Of a stretch of 64,000 bases of DNA, positions 9,101-19,167 are shown piece by piece. The DNA lies in contig NMRB01002666.1 in the NCBI GenBank assembly GCA_002633025.1, positions 2,516-66,515 on the forward strand, read 5' to 3'. The position numbers and the translations under genes are program-made. Origin of the DNA: Notospermus geniculatus. Lineage: Eukaryota; Nemertea; Pilidiophora; Heteronemertea; Lineidae. How positions within the stretch are numbered: the first letter of the stretch is position 1; every line of letters starts with the position of its first letter. Below the pieces are notes generated by a model, which was not told where the DNA came from, made no database searches, and saw nothing but the letters and a program-made list of their open reading frames with translations.

Positions 9101-11170
9101 TGATTGGAGGAGTGAACCATCTATTGGTAGAGAAGTAAAAGATCAACATCTGAGGACTGCCCCTGGCGAGGGTGTCTAAGGCATGGTTAGATGAGCTGCA
9201 TAAGGACTCGATGTAGCCCCCACACTAATTGTTTCCATATCTTTCTCCAGAGAGATGAAGCCTTGGCAGCTCGAAGGAAATTTGTTTCAAGTGAGGGGGA
9301 CCATGTGACTCTTTTGAATATCTACAAGGCATACAAAGGTGTCAAAGCCAATAAGGTGAGTTGCTAGGTTGAGTTTGGACTTTCCATTCCTGGATATATG
9401 CTGTCTGTGTTCCTTGTAGTTCACATTCTTCTGTGAATGTGTCAGTCCTTTCTCAAATTCACTCTTATCATATCATTCTTTTTCTTTAGCAATGGTGCTA
9501 TGAAAACTTTGTCAACTTCAGAAATCTGAAGATGGGTGGCGAGGTGCGAAAACAGTTGCGGGACATTTGCCAGAATCTCCAGCTTCCATTTCAGTCCTGT
9601 GGCAGGGACACCACAAATATCAGGTACAGTTTAACTCTGTGTCAGCAAATATGCACTATTGATGAATTACTAGTACATGTAATGCATTGCAGAAGAAAAC
9701 TACAGCCCTGTGCTGTCAGAGTTGTCCTCTTTAGCCACGGAGAGCAGTGCATCAGTACAGGCTAAAGTTCTCAAAAGACTCAAATCTTTTCACAAGTTCT
9801 TCCTGCTCTAACAACACCCTCATTTCGATGATTTTTCAAGGAAATGTATGGCATATGGTTTCTTCATGAATGCAGCTGAGTTGGTCAAGGATGGTGTATA
9901 CAGAACAGTAAGTTGTTGAGTTTTCTATGTCTGTTGTATAGACAATGTCACATTTGGCGTTGTGATACTTCTGATTTAAGTGGTTTGTCAAGAGTGATTT
10001 TTTTCTGTAGACTGAACAAACTTACATGATGTTTTCATGCATGTACTTCGGCTCTCATACTGCACACATCCTGCATTTCAGCTTGGAAGTCATGGCACAA
10101 AGACTGTATCCAATGCTATGAAAACTTTGTCAACTTCAGAAATCTGAAGATGGGTGGCGAGGTGCGAAAACAGTTGCGGGACATTTGCCAGAATCTCCAG
10201 CTTCCGTTTCAGTCCTGCGGCAGGGACACCACAAATATCAGGTACAGTTTAACTCTTTGGTGTCAGCAAATATGCACTATTGATGAATTAATGCAGTGCA
10301 GAAGAAAAATACAGCCATGTGCTGTCAGAGTTGTCCTCTTTAGCCACGGAGAGCAGTGCATCAGATCAGGGGTTCTCCCAAGACTCAAATCTTTTCACAA
10401 GTTCTTCCTTTTCTAACAATACCCCCATTTCTATGATTTTTCAAGGAAATGTATGGCATATGGTTTCTTCATGAATGCAGCTGAGTTGGTTAAGGATGGT
10501 GTATACAGAACAGTAAGTTGTTGAGTTTCCTATTTATCTTGTATAGAGAGAGAGTCAAATGAATTATTGAAAGGTGCTATTTCGCCTTGTGATACTTCTA
10601 ATTTGGTAAGTGGTTCGTAGAGAATCACTTGTTCTGTAGCCTGACACACTTAGATGTTTTCATACATATACATGTACCGGTACTTCGGCTCTCATACTGC
10701 ACACATCCTGCATTTCAGCTTGGAAGTCATGGCACAAAGACTGTATCCATACATCCATCGTCTGCACTCTTTATGTCCAAACCTGCTTGCGTGATCTACA
10801 ATGAGTTGGTCAAGACGACCAAGTCCTATATGAGGTATGTGAAATGTCACATTTCCAACACATTCTACTGTACATTTATCATGGTTGCTGGTATACCCAC
10901 GATTACCAGAGACCATCCTGCCAGTCCTGGGCAACATGAGCTGCAGCTCACACAGCACTCATTCAGTCCCTTTACTTCAGTTCAAGGTACTGCCTAAATA
11001 CAAAGATGCAGTACCATCTGTTTAGACCTATTAATGTGCACATGTGTACACATGTACAGATATGTCAACACATTACTGTTGTTTATTTCAGAGATCTGTG
11101 CCTTGTTGATCCTGATTGGCTGAATGAAGCTGCCCCAAGCTACTTCAAGAGGAAAATCTCAGCACATTAA
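144..11170 (+). CDS. DHX33: DHX33, DEAH-box ATP-dependent RNA helicase (19 coding exons, one frameshift)
   Basis: Coding exons, read from splice sites and reading frame: 144-219, 397-542, 671-721, 962-1033, 1213-1322, 1432-1557, 1745-1843, 2096-2181, 2322-2493, 2868-2965, 3165-3338, 3510-3666, 5287-5375, 8942-9008, 9251-9355, 9490-9623, 9841-9907, 10719-10834, 11092-11170. Seen: Walker [11 protein letters not shown] at about residues 62-71, DEAH at 159-162, SAT at 199-201, QRTGRAGR at 369-376, followed by helicase-associated and OB-fold regions and a C-terminus ending in FKRKISAH. The protein is about 674 aa against about 707 for human DHX33, and it aligns with that family through its whole length. 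Family role: nucleolar helicase in rRNA transcription and ribosome assembly, also a cytosolic dsRNA sensor. The exon lengths sum to one base less than a multiple of three; the missing base lies in the A-rich end of exon 6 (about 1515-1535), where reading one frame over restores the family sequence. Exons 13, 16 and 17 are also present as nearby second copies. Confidence 0.93.
3857..3947 (+). pseudogene. Broken extra copy of DHX33 exon 13
   Basis: The acceptor (TTTTACAG) and donor (GTAAGT) are intact. The exon is 91 bases instead of the 89 in the copy at 5287-5375, because two extra bases follow the codons for SAFPL. Splicing it in would shift the frame into an early stop. The 5287 copy reads through in the family sequence, so it is taken as the working exon. 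A sequencing error in this copy is possible. Confidence 0.8.
4150..4640. repeat. Minisatellite, about 41-bp unit, about 11-12 copies (array 1)
   Basis: Units share the core GAAGATCAAAGGATT followed by CCTAATTAGTGTGAGTG. Alternate units carry TTCACAGAGATC or GATTATGAAGATC, which gives a hint of an 82-bp higher-order period. The array lies in DHX33 intron 12/13. Confidence 0.85.
4945..5050 (+). mobile_element. tRNA-derived SINE, 5' head fragment ending in CATAG repeats
   Basis: The tRNA-like head shows an A-box-like TGTGGTTATCACATCCG stretch and a perfect B box GGTTCGAATCC. The head resembles tRNA-Val most closely. It breaks off after the T-arm into five CATAG pentamers. Confidence 0.7.
5580..6070. 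repeat. Minisatellite, about 41-bp unit (array 2)
   Basis: Second copy of the array at 4150-4640, with the same unit order and a few point changes. The matching order shows that the whole block was duplicated, rather than two arrays growing separately. Confidence 0.85.
6275..6440 (+). mobile_element. Non-LTR retrotransposon reverse-transcriptase fragment
   Basis: One frame reads [19 protein letters not shown] followed by NIPKCKVIF. This is the conserved stretch (aromatic-W-x3-FN-x2-KCK) just after the catalytic domain of CR1/jockey/RTE-type reverse transcriptases. It is only about 55 codons long, with no catalytic motif and a stop soon after, so it is a dead fragment inserted in duplication copy 2. 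Confidence 0.65.
6650..6890 (+). mobile_element. tRNA-derived SINE, longer copy with body
   Basis: Same tRNA-like head as at 4945, with the B box GGTTCGAATCC near 6706. Here it is followed by a non-tRNA body (GGGACAGTAAGCCCTGCTGC onward) and an A-rich tail near 6850-6865. It lies in DHX33 intron 13. It is not a functional tRNA: the anticodon stem has two mismatches and no acceptor stem can be formed. Confidence 0.7.
7368..7375 (+). promoter_or_regulatory. TATA box of the nested homeobox gene
   Basis: TATATAAA lies 87 bases upstream of the homeobox ATG, with a plausible initiator (GGCATCAC) about 28 bases further on. This is good support for independent transcription of the nested gene. Confidence 0.7.
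7455..8288 (+). CDS. Intronless TALE-class homeobox protein, nested in DHX33 intron 13
   Basis: A single 277-codon frame starts at ATG 7455, behind a TATA box. Residues 1-150 are low-complexity, rich in P, S, Q and Y. A basic KKAKRRCP stretch (154-161) leads into a homeodomain at about 168-230 with the three-residue TALE loop PYP (195-197) and recognition helix [11 protein letters not shown], in which W219, F220, N222 and R224 are the expected DNA-contact positions. A helical tail ([16 protein letters not shown]) follows. It fits none of the PBC, MEIS, IRX, TGIF or MKX families well. Intronless divergent TALE genes of this kind are typical of the spiralian SPILE group, which acts in early embryonic patterning; that assignment is inference. 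The gene reads in the same direction as its host DHX33. Confidence 0.88.
   Translation: MADFYNYVLGMTAAPSPAAFHSPMMAYPRHQNHASTPVFTRQGFQVPVSPVMGVAAQPLMMTPQYPPYQYSFHSTASPQLKRPHPDSVKFSSPRSDDSGLGASLTSTPQAPVGRGPAIEPSSPYSDMMELVKTASAIVPEPAKPTAPATGRVIKKAKRRCPTKIVGDKIVAKNKPLDPHAVNVMNTWYLQHVDHPYPTEDEREQLAIEGKIAVEQVKSWFSNKRNRSKNTKPRNEKRKLEDQIVQFCRELMQPEKRRKTSIDDVVEQLLGLVESSRQ
8312..8450 (+). pseudogene. Tandem partial copy of the homeobox gene's 3' end
   Basis: Directly after the homeobox stop codon, about 140 bases repeat the last 45 codons and the stop-flanking sequence (compare 8158-8300). The copy has an in-frame stop after QIV and a lost base that changes frame, so it is not coding. It would lie in the 3' UTR. 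Confidence 0.85.
8760..8765 (+). terminator. Poly(A) signal of the homeobox gene
   Basis: AATAAA lies about 470 bases after the homeobox stop codon, in a T- and A-rich stretch that includes TTATTTATTT at 8721. It comes just before DHX33 exon 14, so it most likely serves the nested gene. Confidence 0.6.
10082..10240 (+). pseudogene. Chimeric DHX33 exon at a duplication junction
   Basis: It begins after acceptor ATTTCAG with the first 30 bases of exon 18 ([10 protein letters not shown]). At about 10112 it runs directly into a second copy of exon 16 without that exon's own acceptor. Read from the acceptor it changes frame and stops after about 21 codons. It must be skipped for a normal mRNA. 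Confidence 0.82.
10446..10512 (+). pseudogene. Second copy of DHX33 exon 17
   Basis: It matches exon 17 at 9841-9907 codon for codon ([20 protein letters not shown]), with intact acceptor and donor. Either copy could be used, but including both would break the frame, since 67 bases is not a multiple of three. It belongs to the duplication of about 9494-10112 at about 10113-10740. Confidence 0.8.
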
Positions 11171-11280
11171 CCCACTTAAGTTGGAAGTACCAAATACATT
11201 AGATCAGCAGACAATGTTGGTCAACTTTGGATGGCATTGTGCCTGTCTGTAAATATGTGAATAGCTGTATATTTCATGGC

Positions 11281-11286
11281 AATAAA
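11281..11286 (+). terminator. Poly(A) signal of DHX33
   Basis: AATAAA lies 111 bases after the DHX33 stop codon, in a normal position for the end of a short 3' UTR. Confidence 0.7.
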
Positions 11287-11627
11287 GATCACTTTTACTT
11301 TGAATTGAGTACGCGTAGTCGTTTTTGGATTCTCTTGACTTGGAACTCCTTGAAATGAAGTACCTGTTGGACAATATTCTCAATTCTCAGGTTGATGCGG
11401 GTGCTACAGTTAACAAGTGGAGTCACCCACAACACCGAGACAACCACAAATCAAAATGGAGAACAAGAGGCAGAAGTCAGTGGCATAAAATATCTACATT
11501 TATATACACAGATTGTCTATAAAACATGTACAAATTAAATGGTGCACTTCCACATGTTGTATGCACTGAAAGTACATCATGACAGTAGATCAGCCAATGG
11601 TAACAAGACGGGCCAGCTCTTGGTCCA

Positions 11628-12706
11628 GGCCTGTTACAACTCATAACGTTACACCGACGCATAATGTTACACTAACGCATAAAGTTACTGTTGTAACATT
11701 ATACGCTGACCCATCCAACTCATAATGTTACAATCGACGCATAATGTTACACTTTTTCTAACGCATAACGTTACACTTTTTTGACGCATAATGTTACACC
11801 TGATCCTAACGCATAACGTTACACCGACTTCCCGCATAATGTTACACCAATGTCAAATAAGCAATTCGCGCTTCTGTCATTGCAACAAGAGGCTCAAGCA
11901 CCTTGCGTTCAGCTGACTATGACCTGTCAACTCAAGAGGTTGAAAGAGGGGTAAGAGAGACAAATATGAATACCTCACCTTTTTAATGGTTATCAAGTAA
12001 ATGTATAGGTTTTCATCACAGTGAGGAAATCATTGGTAGCAGGTTCTGACCCATATTACTTTATGCACGTAGCTGCCATACATGTATATGCATTTGGAGT
12101 GCAACTACATGTAAAATCCACAGTGTACACCTTCTAAGCCATGCCAGTATGCCTCTAAAATATGAAGTGACTGACGAAGATCTCAACTTATGGAGCAGAA
12201 TGCGAAATCCAAAATGGCCACCTGGTGGCCAATTAGTGATTGGACTATACCTAAAGTTGATATGGTGCAATATGTGACCTACGTATATCTCTATGCCTCT
12301 AAAGGATTGGCCATTGGGTGGGAAGGGGTTAATATCACTTGGCGAATCGAGATAGATATCGTATTAGACCCATTGGGTGGAAGGGGTCAATATCACTTGG
12401 TGAATCGAGATAGATATCCAATCAGACCCATTGGGGAAAAAGGGGTTAATATCAAAGGTCACCGGGTCAAGGTCAACTTAACAGTGGTGTAACATTATTC
12501 GTTAGGTCGGTGTAACGTTATGCGTTAGGATCAGGTGTAACATTATGCATCAAAAAGTGTATCGTTATGCGTTAGAAAAAGTGTAACATTATGCGTCGAT
12601 TGTAACATTATGAGTTGGATGGGTCAGCGTATAATGTTACACCAGTAACGTTATGCGTTAGTGTAACATTATGCGTCGGTGTAACGTTATGAGTTGTAAC
12701 AAGGCC
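11628..12706. mobile_element. Foldback-type element with long TIRs built of short tandem repeats
   Basis: The left arm (11628 to about 11853) and right arm (about 12484 to 12706) are inverted copies of each other at roughly 95% by eye. Each arm is a series of about ten units of GCATAAYGTTACAC, with varied spacers in the same order in both arms. The middle (11854-12483) has no coding frame. The first and last bases read GGCC...GGCC. This matches the build of foldback elements such as Drosophila FB and Galileo. It lies between the convergent 3' ends of DHX33 and CDC40. Confidence 0.85.
12306..12455. repeat. Short tandem repeat inside the foldback element, about 67 bp x 2.2
   Basis: Each unit contains CCATTGGGTGG, GGGGTYAATATCACTTGG and CGAATCGAGATAGATATC or a close variant. 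It lies within the non-inverted middle of the element. Confidence 0.75.
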
Positions 12707-12865
12707 GACAGGTAAGTAGGCAATGGGTTCATATTCTTGTGGTTTCCTCAAACTGAATATGCATCCAGAAGAGCCAAACGTCGATGAATGACTGGCCAAG
12801 CAGAGCAACAAGGGCTTGCTCACTTCAATCTCCGAACAACATTTCAGCGGCTTGAAGTTGTCTCT

Positions 12866-15800
12866 TCAATCCCAGTATTTGATTAATCCATCCCATCCAG
12901 CAGTCACAACCTTCGATGTTTCATGTGGATGCCATAGTGTAGATATACACACATCGTCATGAGCTTTGAATGACTTATACAACTTGGTCGTCTTCCAGTC
13001 CCACACGTAGAGTTTTCCATCAGCATCCCCTGAGATGATGTAACTGAAGAGAGACAACACATCAGTAAAAACAACATAACATATGTGCACCAAGATTTTG
13101 TGACATGACTAGAAAAACAAATGTGGTGGATACCGGTAACTGCGTGATCAGCAAAAGCAATTTCTCACCTCATATCTGGAGAAAAATCCATAGTACATGC
13201 AAATCCAGCCACCATGTGACCCTTGAATGTCTTCTTCCTCATGAACTTAAACCTGTTTAATACGTTGAAGATCACAATCTGGTTGTCCATAGACTGGCAC
13301 GCTAACCATTTCCCTGAAAAGATAAACCATTGTCTCCATCTAAGGTCCTCGTTTCAAGGCAAAAGTTGATGGAAATCTCTGTACAGTTGACATTGGATCA
13401 GAGTCACCTGGCAGGACAACAGGGCAGGGAGCTGTGGGCACCAAGAACAAAATCGTTTCATCCATTGAAGTTGCATAATCCACACTAATGTGGCCCTACA
13501 TAAACGAGCAGCCTTACCATTCGGGGATAATGTGACAGCAGGCATAGAATGCATTGAGGGATCTGCAATGTATTTGAAGTCCACTGGTATATCCCTGAAA
13601 GATACAAGTCAATCATTAGGTATGGGTAAGACAAAGACACAGCACCCAAAGTCCAGAGATAGGTCTTTAGCAATGAAACTTTAGTTTGGATGATGACATA
13701 TTCCTGCAGAAAACGTTAATGGTTCCAACAAACAACTTGGAAACAGAACAAACTGGATACGTACCATTCCCAAACCCTCAAACTTTTATCATCTGATGTC
13801 GTTACAAATCGCCTGTTTTGATCCACGAATGTGATGGTATTCACAGCTCCAAGATGGCGGTCATATTCCTGAACGATTTCACCAGATCTGACGTCCCACT
13901 AAAAGGAAAGACAACAATCACATCATAGCTAAGGTAGGTTTTCTCTGCATTCTTTGAAGGATGACCCAGGGCAATCTGAAGTGCCCTTTATGGACGAACT
14001 ATTACACATGCTGGAAAAATTGACAAGCTACAGGCCCAACACTATGTAAAACAAACACTGCAAAGAAGTTTGACAGTGAGAAATTCATCTTGCTTACACA
14101 AACTATTTTTTTGTCCGATGTTCCAGCTACAAAGAGATGCTGTTTTTCTTCATCTGGGTTGAACTTCACACAGTACGGCACTTTCCGACTGGTGAACCGA
14201 GATATGCACTCCCCTGGGTGAAAAGAAAGCAAAGAATGAAGCTAATATTTGGCTATTTTTCAAATCAAGGTGACTGTCGTGACTCTGCCATGGTAATGTA
14301 GCCAAATGGCTAAGCAGTCGCACCTATGAAACCAACAACAGCGCCGATGACAACGAAAAACATGACCTTTTCGATCTGATGGCATCCAGACCCAATAACA
14401 AGCAGAATGCTGCTGTCACAGAGTGGATTCCCTAATTCACCCCTACCTGTTTCTGTATCCCACAGTTTGCAGTATCTGTCATAACCACAGCTAATGAACT
14501 GATCACCACCGTTATTGAAACAGGCATCTCTGACAGCCTGTTTGTGGCCACTGTATGTCCGTATGCACCGCCTTTCATTGTACACTTCCCAAATCTGTAA
14601 TGAAAACACGATTGGTTTCCAAGTACAAAATTGTTCAAATCTGCCAGTCTTAGGCCCGTATGCACAGACGTTCCTCCACTCACACTTGAGTGTGAGGTCG
14701 ACCTTAATCTTTTGTATTCTACCCTGCAAACAATAGGTAAAGGTCGACCTCACACTCAAGTGTGAGTGGAGGAACGTCTGTGCATACGGGCCTTATTGTT
14801 TTACAGCTATGAATATGACACTTGACCTCAACTGCATCTGATGCAAGTCAAATCTCTCACCTTAACTTTACTATCCATACCACAGGACAGTAAAAGATGT
14901 GCAGACTTTGGAAACCAGCGGATGGCAGAGACACCTTTTGTATGACCAGACCAAGTGTGTATGACTTTTTTGGGAAGAAAACACTTCTCTGGTGGCTCTT
15001 CTGACTTGAGGTTGACACCCACGTCTTGGGGTATGTGTAGGAAGGACCTATTGAGGTAATCGTAGGCATCTTTGACTGAAAAGAAACAATACGATGTTGA
15101 AAGAATCTCATGGAAGACAAAAAATTATAATTAAATATATGATTCTGTAAAATTTGAACTGAGATGAAGCTGTAAGACTAGATTGTACACCACACACAAC
15201 AGCAGTCTTTGTACCACTTCATGTCCAGAAGTACAGTACATAACTGGTAAATGAAACTCCGATACACTTACTGTGTAAGGTAGTCTTCTCCTCCATAGAC
15301 TTCTCTTCAACCTTTTTTCCTTTCTTATTCCTCTTTGCCAAGATCTCATCTAGTTCCTCTTGTTCTTCCTGATAAAATGAAACAGAACACACATTTATTT
15401 AAGGTTGTAAATTGTCGTGCATTCAGAGACTTTATCATGACATACCCATAAATATGTTCAGCAGATATGGATAACACAAGACAGGAGAACAAATTATCGG
15501 TAACTACTTGCTTTAAGGGTTAAATGCTTGGCTAAATTTGATCATAAAACAGGTCACTAAAGTGATTGCCAAAGTCACCATGGGAATGCCACTCATTATC
15601 TTACCGCAGATGGCTTCATAACAGTCTTCTCATCAACGTATTTTCCCCATGGCCCCAAGAAACCCTCTATATCTGAAGCTTCTGAATTCTTTTGTCTCTT
15701 TCTCTTGTCACCAGGCCTTTTCTTTGAAGCCTCGAACACAGTTAAGCCTTTTGTTTCATTCGCTTTATCTGCGTCTCCGACAACTTTCTCATCCGTTACG

Positions 15801-17136
15801 TCTTCGATGGTAGGGTCAATAGCATAACCTGAAGTTTAACAGTATTAACAGAATCATAAATATCCTTCCAATTAGAACACTTAACAAAAAAAACTCATTT
15901 CTTTTTCACACTGAACTGTGAACATACCATAGCTATGAAAGGTTCTCCGCTGTGTTTCAAACTGAAAATTACTGAAGTGACTAGGTTCTGCATATCCTGA
16001 CAGCATGTTCTTTGTGGCCATCTGCTGCTGTGTCTGGAAGGGATTAACTGGACCAACCTGGAAGGAATGAAAGTTGGTGTGAGATCTGATAGTGGTGGCT
16101 GTAGAATGACCAGGAAAATCAATTAAGACCCATCCAACTACATGGAGAACAACTTGAATGGATTACTGCAGCATAGGAGTTATAAGGATCAAACCTATTA
16201 ATCTGAGGGCTTTTCTCAGCACTTAATATCTTGATTCATATAGACAATGGGAAATAACATGAAGGCATCATTTACTCCTTGTTTACTCCTTTCCATCTCT
16301 CAGATGAATGTCCTTTTTTCCCTGTCAACAATAATTACTCACCATAGGGGCATAGAGTTGTTCATATTTTGCATTAAATTTCAATTCTTTTGTTGTAGGA
16401 TCAATTGGAACAACTTGGTTTACATCATCCTGAAAAAAGAAAAAACAAGACCACTCATTCATGAGGGCAAGGAAGCGACAATGTCTTTACATCTTCCAGA
16501 CCAACATAATTCATAATTAACAAACAATTTTTAGGCCTACATTCCACGCAGTACTCTACCATGTCTACTGTTACGATATGTGACACTTAGCTTACACAGC
16601 TACAGGCAATTAGTAGTAGGGGCCTAAGCCTCTAGGGGCCTAGGCCTAATTCTGGGCATGGATCAGATGTGGGCACTATATTGGCGGTCATCATCATCAT
16701 CATCATCATTTGTTTCGACTTTTATAGCCCTAGGGCCTATAAAGGACTGTAAGCCGCTGCACACAACTTAACGCGCTATTTAGAGTGGTGGTGTCAAAAA
16801 TAAGGGAAAATAAAGAGAATAAGATAAAGAATCATCAAAAAGCTACAAATTTGGCCTATTTGCACCAGTAGGCATGCCTGAGTGATCATCATTTCATGCA
16901 TGATTTCACGGTGATCTGGTGATGATGGATGGATAGGCTACCTTTGAAGCGACAACAGGGGCTGCATTTAAATTTAGTGATGTCTGTAACGATGATATTG
17001 ATTTCCCACTATCTAGTGGTTGAAGGTGTCTCATTAAATCGGCATCTTCATTGGGTTTTGTGTCTGTCATGTCTGTGGCGTCATCATTTTCACTCTCACT
17101 TCCAGAGCCGTACAACCGCAGGGCCTGCATCGCCAT
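12866..17136 (-). CDS. CDC40: CDC40/PRP17, WD40-repeat pre-mRNA splicing factor (12 exons, complete)
   Basis: Minus-strand exons, 5' to 3': 17136-16942, 16429-16343, 16057-15928, 15828-15605, 15368-15272, 15075-14861, 14594-14447, 14213-14098, 13898-13765, 13594-13518, 13313-13169, 13043-12866. All join in frame to 581 codons plus a stop, against 579 aa in human. The N-terminal third is acidic and polar with the family stretch [13 protein letters not shown]. From about residue 285 there are WD40 blades, including [43 protein letters not shown] and a final [21 protein letters not shown]. Family role: a second-step splicing factor that joins the activated spliceosome (C to C* change) in the nucleus. 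The gene is convergent with DHX33. Intron 6 holds a hairpin MITE. No break was seen; KKIVC replaces the usual KKIVQ at the exon 8/9 joint. Confidence 0.95.
14653..14792. mobile_element. Hairpin MITE with perfect 53-bp arms in CDC40 intron 6
   Basis: Bases 14653-14705 are the exact reverse complement of 14740-14792, with a 34-base loop. The ends are GGCCCGTATGCACAGACG. Flanking TTA at 14650-14652 and 14793-14795 is a target-site duplication typical of PIF/Harbinger elements. Confidence 0.85.
16688..16709. repeat. (CAT)n microsatellite
   Basis: About seven uninterrupted CAT/ATC triplets in CDC40 intron 1. Confidence 0.9.
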
Positions 17137-18320
17137 TTTGAAATGCCCTCTGCCGACGAGAGGACGTTCTAATCCCGTCTCTAGGAAGACCTTGTGGTGT
17201 TTTCGTATGTATTGGGAATTATAATTTCATGGGCACGAGGTAAAGGATTGATCTCGCAGGTGCACGAGAGAATTCGAGATCATCGCCATTTTGTGTGTCA
17301 CTTCCTTCTTATTTTTGTTTATGGAGTGATCAAAATTAGATGAATATAAGAGCATTTTCACTAGGAATTTGCCTACCATGAGATCATTTCTAATGGTAAG
17401 GTACAGTGTAACATAACTGCCTTGTTGTTTCAGATGATTTGGTAAAAACAAGCGGAGATTTTTTGGTCGAAGTTAGGGTGTGCCAAACCCTGTCCTGACT
17501 TGCTTGACCAGAGTTTTGACTGGTCTGTGAGACTACTCACCTAGGCCTACTGTGTCAGTGTGTGTGTCAGTGTGAGCACTCTGGTCTGTCTGTCATGTGT
17601 CTGTCAACACTGTGAGAATACACTCATTTCATCATGAGCATATGGAAGCCCTGTCAACATGGTCAACGGCACAGTCAGTGTCAAGAAAGTACCAGACTAG
17701 GCCTTGCTCATGACATTGCTGTGCTTTTTTGCTGCACTGTTCACACGACTGCCTAGTAGTCAGTGTTAGTTGTTAGTGTTGCGGGACGCATTCTGGAGTG
17801 CTAAAAAAATTGATACATTTCGCCACATTCACAATCATTTGCATATCAATGTTATCTAGGTCACGGCCTCGCGGCTGTGAGAAAACACTGATCACAATAC
17901 CGGTGCATGGGAAAAATTCTTTGGTTACTCTATCTAATTAATTAGACAGGATTGAGTCATCGATCTGGCCGTACGAACCGTTCCACATTTCATGTGCCGC
18001 CATATTGGCTTGTGCTAATTTAGGCCTATGCAAACACTGCAATTCGCGACTTTGGCGTAAAGTTTTCAACGCCTCATCTACGTTTTTCAAAGTATGACGG
18101 TGATCGATTATTTACTTTGATCTACCAACCTACATTTAGATTTTGTTCATCAAACACTCGTGGTATGGTGTAAACCAAGCATTTTGGTCGCCACGGCGCA
18201 CTAATTTTGGCAGGAGAATGACACTCTCGCTTTCAGACCCATCCACGCTAAAACCACCTCCGTTCAGAAAAAATTCTCGATGTAGGCTACTAGATGGGAT
18301 CATAATATTAATGAATCATC
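17137..18320. other. CDC40 upstream region, no gene seen
   Basis: The CDC40 5' UTR and promoter must lie in the first part. A GATGGCG-like stretch with CCAAT-free, GC-richer sequence runs to about 17200. No TATA box is evident. Beyond that, no conserved frame was found on either strand. Confidence 0.4.
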
Positions 18321-18327
18321 TCAAGCT

Positions 18328-18480
18328 CTGATTGGCTCAAACTGTGCATTAAATGAATTAGTAATCAGTTTGCCCAGGTCAGCACGATGATTGGTCGGCT
18401 GGCTGCTTCCACGTGAACAGATGCGTGATCGTGCTGAACTGGCAAATGACGTTGCGCCAATAGGAACAGCGAAAGATGGC
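18328..18480 (+). promoter_or_regulatory. Promoter-like block (inverted CCAAT boxes, E-box, YY1-like site)
   Basis: ATTGG occurs at about 18331 and 18390, GCCAATAGG near 18454, CACGTG at 18410-18415, and a YY1-like AAGATGGCG near 18473. A GTAGGCC donor follows near 18594. The cluster looks like a TATA-less promoter. The nearest plus-strand gene is WASF, whose first coding exon (32144) has an acceptor and so needs an upstream non-coding exon; this block is a candidate for it, by inference. Confidence 0.35.
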
Positions 18481-18986
18481 GCGTCTGAAAGCAAAGAAAG
18501 TGTCCTGTGCAAGATGAAATTTTACCGACTTGTCTCAAACTCAAAGTGCAAGCAATCATGCCAACACAATGTAGGCCTAGCCTAGGTAGGCCAAGGCCTA
18601 CTGTATTTAAGTTTCTGAAGCTGTATAAATTCATGAGGTGAATTCAGTCTCATGAAAACTCGCAAGCTCTGATCATATATTATAATGGATAAAAAATGAG
18701 TCTTTTTTAGCCAGTGGGATGTACACTGTTCCATCAATTCTTATGGCTAACAGACGGATGAGCTGAAGTTACCATCTGAAGAAATACACCTGTGTCTATC
18801 AAGTGAATCGAGATCCAGGCATGCCAGGTGGAAGTCAATTTGGTTGGATTCTTAATGTCAGTGTATAGTGAAGTTTCTGTGAGTGATGCATCGATCGCGC
18901 AACTTACTATACTATAAAAGAAGGTACACTCTGGTCGGCTAGTTTTGGGCTATCTTTTAGTTGCCTGTTGGTTAGTTGTTCATTAT

Positions 18987-19162
18987 CAGGGGCGGATCCA
19001 GAATCATGGGAAAGAGGGGGCACAGCCAGCGCACATCGTGGAAAACCTCGGTCAAATTTTAACATCTTTTCAAAATTTCAAAATTTCCCGGTCAATTTTA
19101 AAGATTTTCCACAAAATAGAGGGGGCACGGGCCGGCTTTGCCCCCCCTTGGATCCGCGCCTG
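18987..19162. mobile_element. MITE with GGGGCGGATCCA ends, hAT-like
   Basis: It begins CAGGGGCGGATCCA and ends TTGGATCCGCGCCTG, near-perfect inverted ends, with a T/A- and C-rich middle and no coding frame. ATTAT flanks both sides (18982-18986 and 19163-19167). The ends resemble hAT-type non-autonomous elements, but the duplication is 5 rather than 8 bases. Confidence 0.7.
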
Positions 19163-19167
19163 ATTAT

